Assembly: GCA_002359465.1 (NCBI GenBank)
Contig: DENA01000013.1
Location: 120,764 to 126,774 of the forward strand
Direction: 5' to 3'
DNA from: Ruminococcaceae bacterium UBA2656
Lineage (GTDB): Bacteria > Bacillota > Clostridia > Oscillospirales > Acutalibacteraceae
Length of the DNA stretch: 6,011 bases
Shown: positions 5,294 to 6,011 of the stretch, in pieces
Numbering within the stretch: the first letter of the stretch is position 1
Layout of the letters: each line of letters opens with the position of its first letter
Program-made: the position numbers and the translations under genes
Notes under the pieces: generated by a model
The model's database searches: none
Told to the model about the DNA's origin: nothing
What the model saw: only the letters and a program-made list of their open reading frames with translations

Positions 5294-5362
5294 TAGTGCA
5301 CGTGTTGAGTCAAAGCTAAGCCTGCTCCGGCAATTGAGGAGCGTGTTTGCTTTGGCTTTTTT
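5294..5362 (+). ncRNA. Possible ~70-nt small RNA or transcription attenuator leader
   Basis: A strong promoter is followed after only about 15 nt by a terminator hairpin that occupies most of the predicted transcript. No open reading frame with a ribosome site fits inside. Either the short RNA is itself the product, or it is a leader whose read-through feeds the DUF4364 gene beginning 34 nt further on. I recognise no known small-RNA family. Confidence 0.35.
5308..5362 (+). terminator. Rho-independent terminator after the XRE gene and before DUF4364
   Basis: The outer stem AGTCAAAGC (5308-5316) pairs with GCTTTGGCT (5349-5357) over 9 bp with one G-U pair. The inner stem GCTCC (5324-5328) pairs with GGAGC (5338-5342) around a 9-nt loop. 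Six Ts (5357-5362) follow. It lies 69 nt past the XRE stop and would also end transcripts from the promoter at 5259-5287. Confidence 0.75.
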
Positions 5363-5383
5363 GTGTAGAATAAAATATCTGCC

Positions 5384-5388
5384 GGAGG
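5384..5388 (+). promoter_or_regulatory. Shine-Dalgarno that sets the DUF4364 start
   Basis: GGAGG lies 8 nt before the ATG at 5397. An open frame exists back to 5235, but its first 54 codons cross the promoter and terminator hairpin and have no ribosome site of their own. Confidence 0.85.
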
Positions 5389-5396
5389 TGCTGTTT

Positions 5397-5996
5397 ATGG
5401 ATTTTGACGCTTTTACCGGGGGGATTGAACCGGGCGGACTTCGAAACAAGAATGAAATACGCATTTTAATTTGTTATCTGCTGTCAAGTCTGGATGCGCC
5501 GCTTTCAAAAAGCGATATTTTAAATATTATTCAGGACAACGGCCTGGCAAATTATTTTGAAGTTACCGACGCGCTTGCAGAACTGACCGAAAAGGGCAAC
5601 GTCATTGTAAGCGGCGAAAAAGATGAGCTCTGCTCGGCAAGCGGTACCGCACGCATGATTGCAAAGCAGCTGGACACGGCGCTGCCGCCCGTCGTGCGGA
5701 ATAAAGCGGTTGCCGCCGCCATCAATCTGCTGGCACGGACCAAGCGCGAACGCGAAAACAAGGTTGAAATTGAGAAAACCGCGCGCGGCTACAATGTCAT
5801 CTGCCATATTTCCGGCGGCGACATGGATTTGATGAACTTTACCCTGCATGTACCGGACCTGTATCAGGCAAACATGGTAAAGAACAACTTTCACCACTCC
5901 CCGGAAAATGTTTACCGCATGCTGCTTGCGCTTGTCACCGGAAACAGCGAAATGGCCGCCGGTATCCTGAAAGATCATACTGCGGCGCTGAAATGA
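5397..5996 (+). CDS. DUF4364 family protein (predicted winged-helix)
   Basis: A 199-residue predicted cytosolic protein of unknown function. I recognise the family from its start (MDFDAFTGGIEPGGLRNKNE) and from the segment around ANYFEVTDALAELTEKGNV (51-69); the family is widespread in Clostridia. Residues 17-72 have the helix-helix-helix-hairpin look of a winged helix, ending in the wing around 67-78, which suggests nucleic-acid binding or gene regulation. The C-terminal half (about 120-199) alternates strands and helices and holds NFTLHVPDLYQANMVKNNF. No catalytic motif, membrane segment or signal peptide is visible. The length is typical as far as I recall. GGAGG 8 nt upstream fixes the start. 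It lies directly behind an intrinsic terminator, so its expression may depend on read-through. The stop overlaps a possible next start. Confidence 0.88.
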   Translation: MDFDAFTGGIEPGGLRNKNEIRILICYLLSSLDAPLSKSDILNIIQDNGLANYFEVTDALAELTEKGNVIVSGEKDELCSASGTARMIAKQLDTALPPVVRNKAVAAAINLLARTKRERENKVEIEKTARGYNVICHISGGDMDLMNFTLHVPDLYQANMVKNNFHHSPENVYRMLLALVTGNSEMAAGILKDHTAALK

Positions 5997-6011
5997 CAAC
6001 AATAAAAGGCG
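5993..6011 (+). CDS. Possible start of a downstream gene (partial)
   Basis: An ATG at 5993 overlaps the DUF4364 stop as ATGA, the usual arrangement for translational coupling, and the frame (MTTIKG) stays open to the window edge. No clear Shine-Dalgarno precedes it. Only six codons are visible, so no product can be named. Confidence 0.3.

Noticed and set aside
5235..5396. Longer DUF4364 reading from ATG 5235
   Set aside because: These 54 codons run through a promoter and a terminator hairpin, have no ribosome site, and add nothing resembling the family.

Overview
The window reads as a piece of chromosome from an anaerobic, probably motile member of the Clostridia (Firmicutes), most likely of the Oscillospiraceae type. 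This rests on a compact cysteine-rich [FeFe]-hydrogenase, a DUF4364 protein (a family I know from Clostridia), A/G-rich Shine-Dalgarno sites, near-consensus sigma-A promoters, and a sigma-D-like promoter ahead of a chemoreceptor. The genus cannot be fixed from sequence alone.

Layout. Positions 1-50 and 771-857 hold two related palindromic, MITE-like elements that bracket an HD-domain protein gene (125-712, minus). This gene has its own candidate promoter (897-925) and a strong terminator (54-90). Next, on the same strand, is an [FeFe]-hydrogenase (943-2193, minus) with a TSCCCP L1 motif. A 410-base divergent intergenic region (2194-2603) carries the hydrogenase promoter, a 16-bp palindrome, a sigma-D-type promoter and a long structured leader. 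It leads into a 586-residue methyl-accepting chemotaxis protein (2604-4364, plus), closed by a strong terminator (4375-4423).

A tRNA-Thr(CGU) gene with encoded CCA lies on the minus strand (4531-4605), with a near-consensus promoter and its own terminator. The region upstream of it also serves a plus-strand XRE-type regulator (4849-5238). That gene has a complete helix-turn-helix domain but no ATG, GTG or TTG start in frame, so the best-placed start is ATT, 8 nt after a Shine-Dalgarno. Its upstream region carries three evenly spaced, alternating CGTGA half-sites, which suggest an operator. A second strong promoter and an intrinsic terminator follow within 105 nt, either as a roughly 70-nt small RNA or as an attenuator, just before a DUF4364 gene (5397-5996). 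The next gene may begin in a 4-nt ATGA overlap at the window edge.

No operon unites the window. The links that can be argued are local: XRE regulator, candidate operator, short RNA or attenuator, and DUF4364 (a predicted winged-helix protein) form a plausible regulatory module. The hydrogenase and chemoreceptor are divergently transcribed from separate promoters. I see no phage, CRISPR or classical defence locus. The unusual content is in the intergenic regions.
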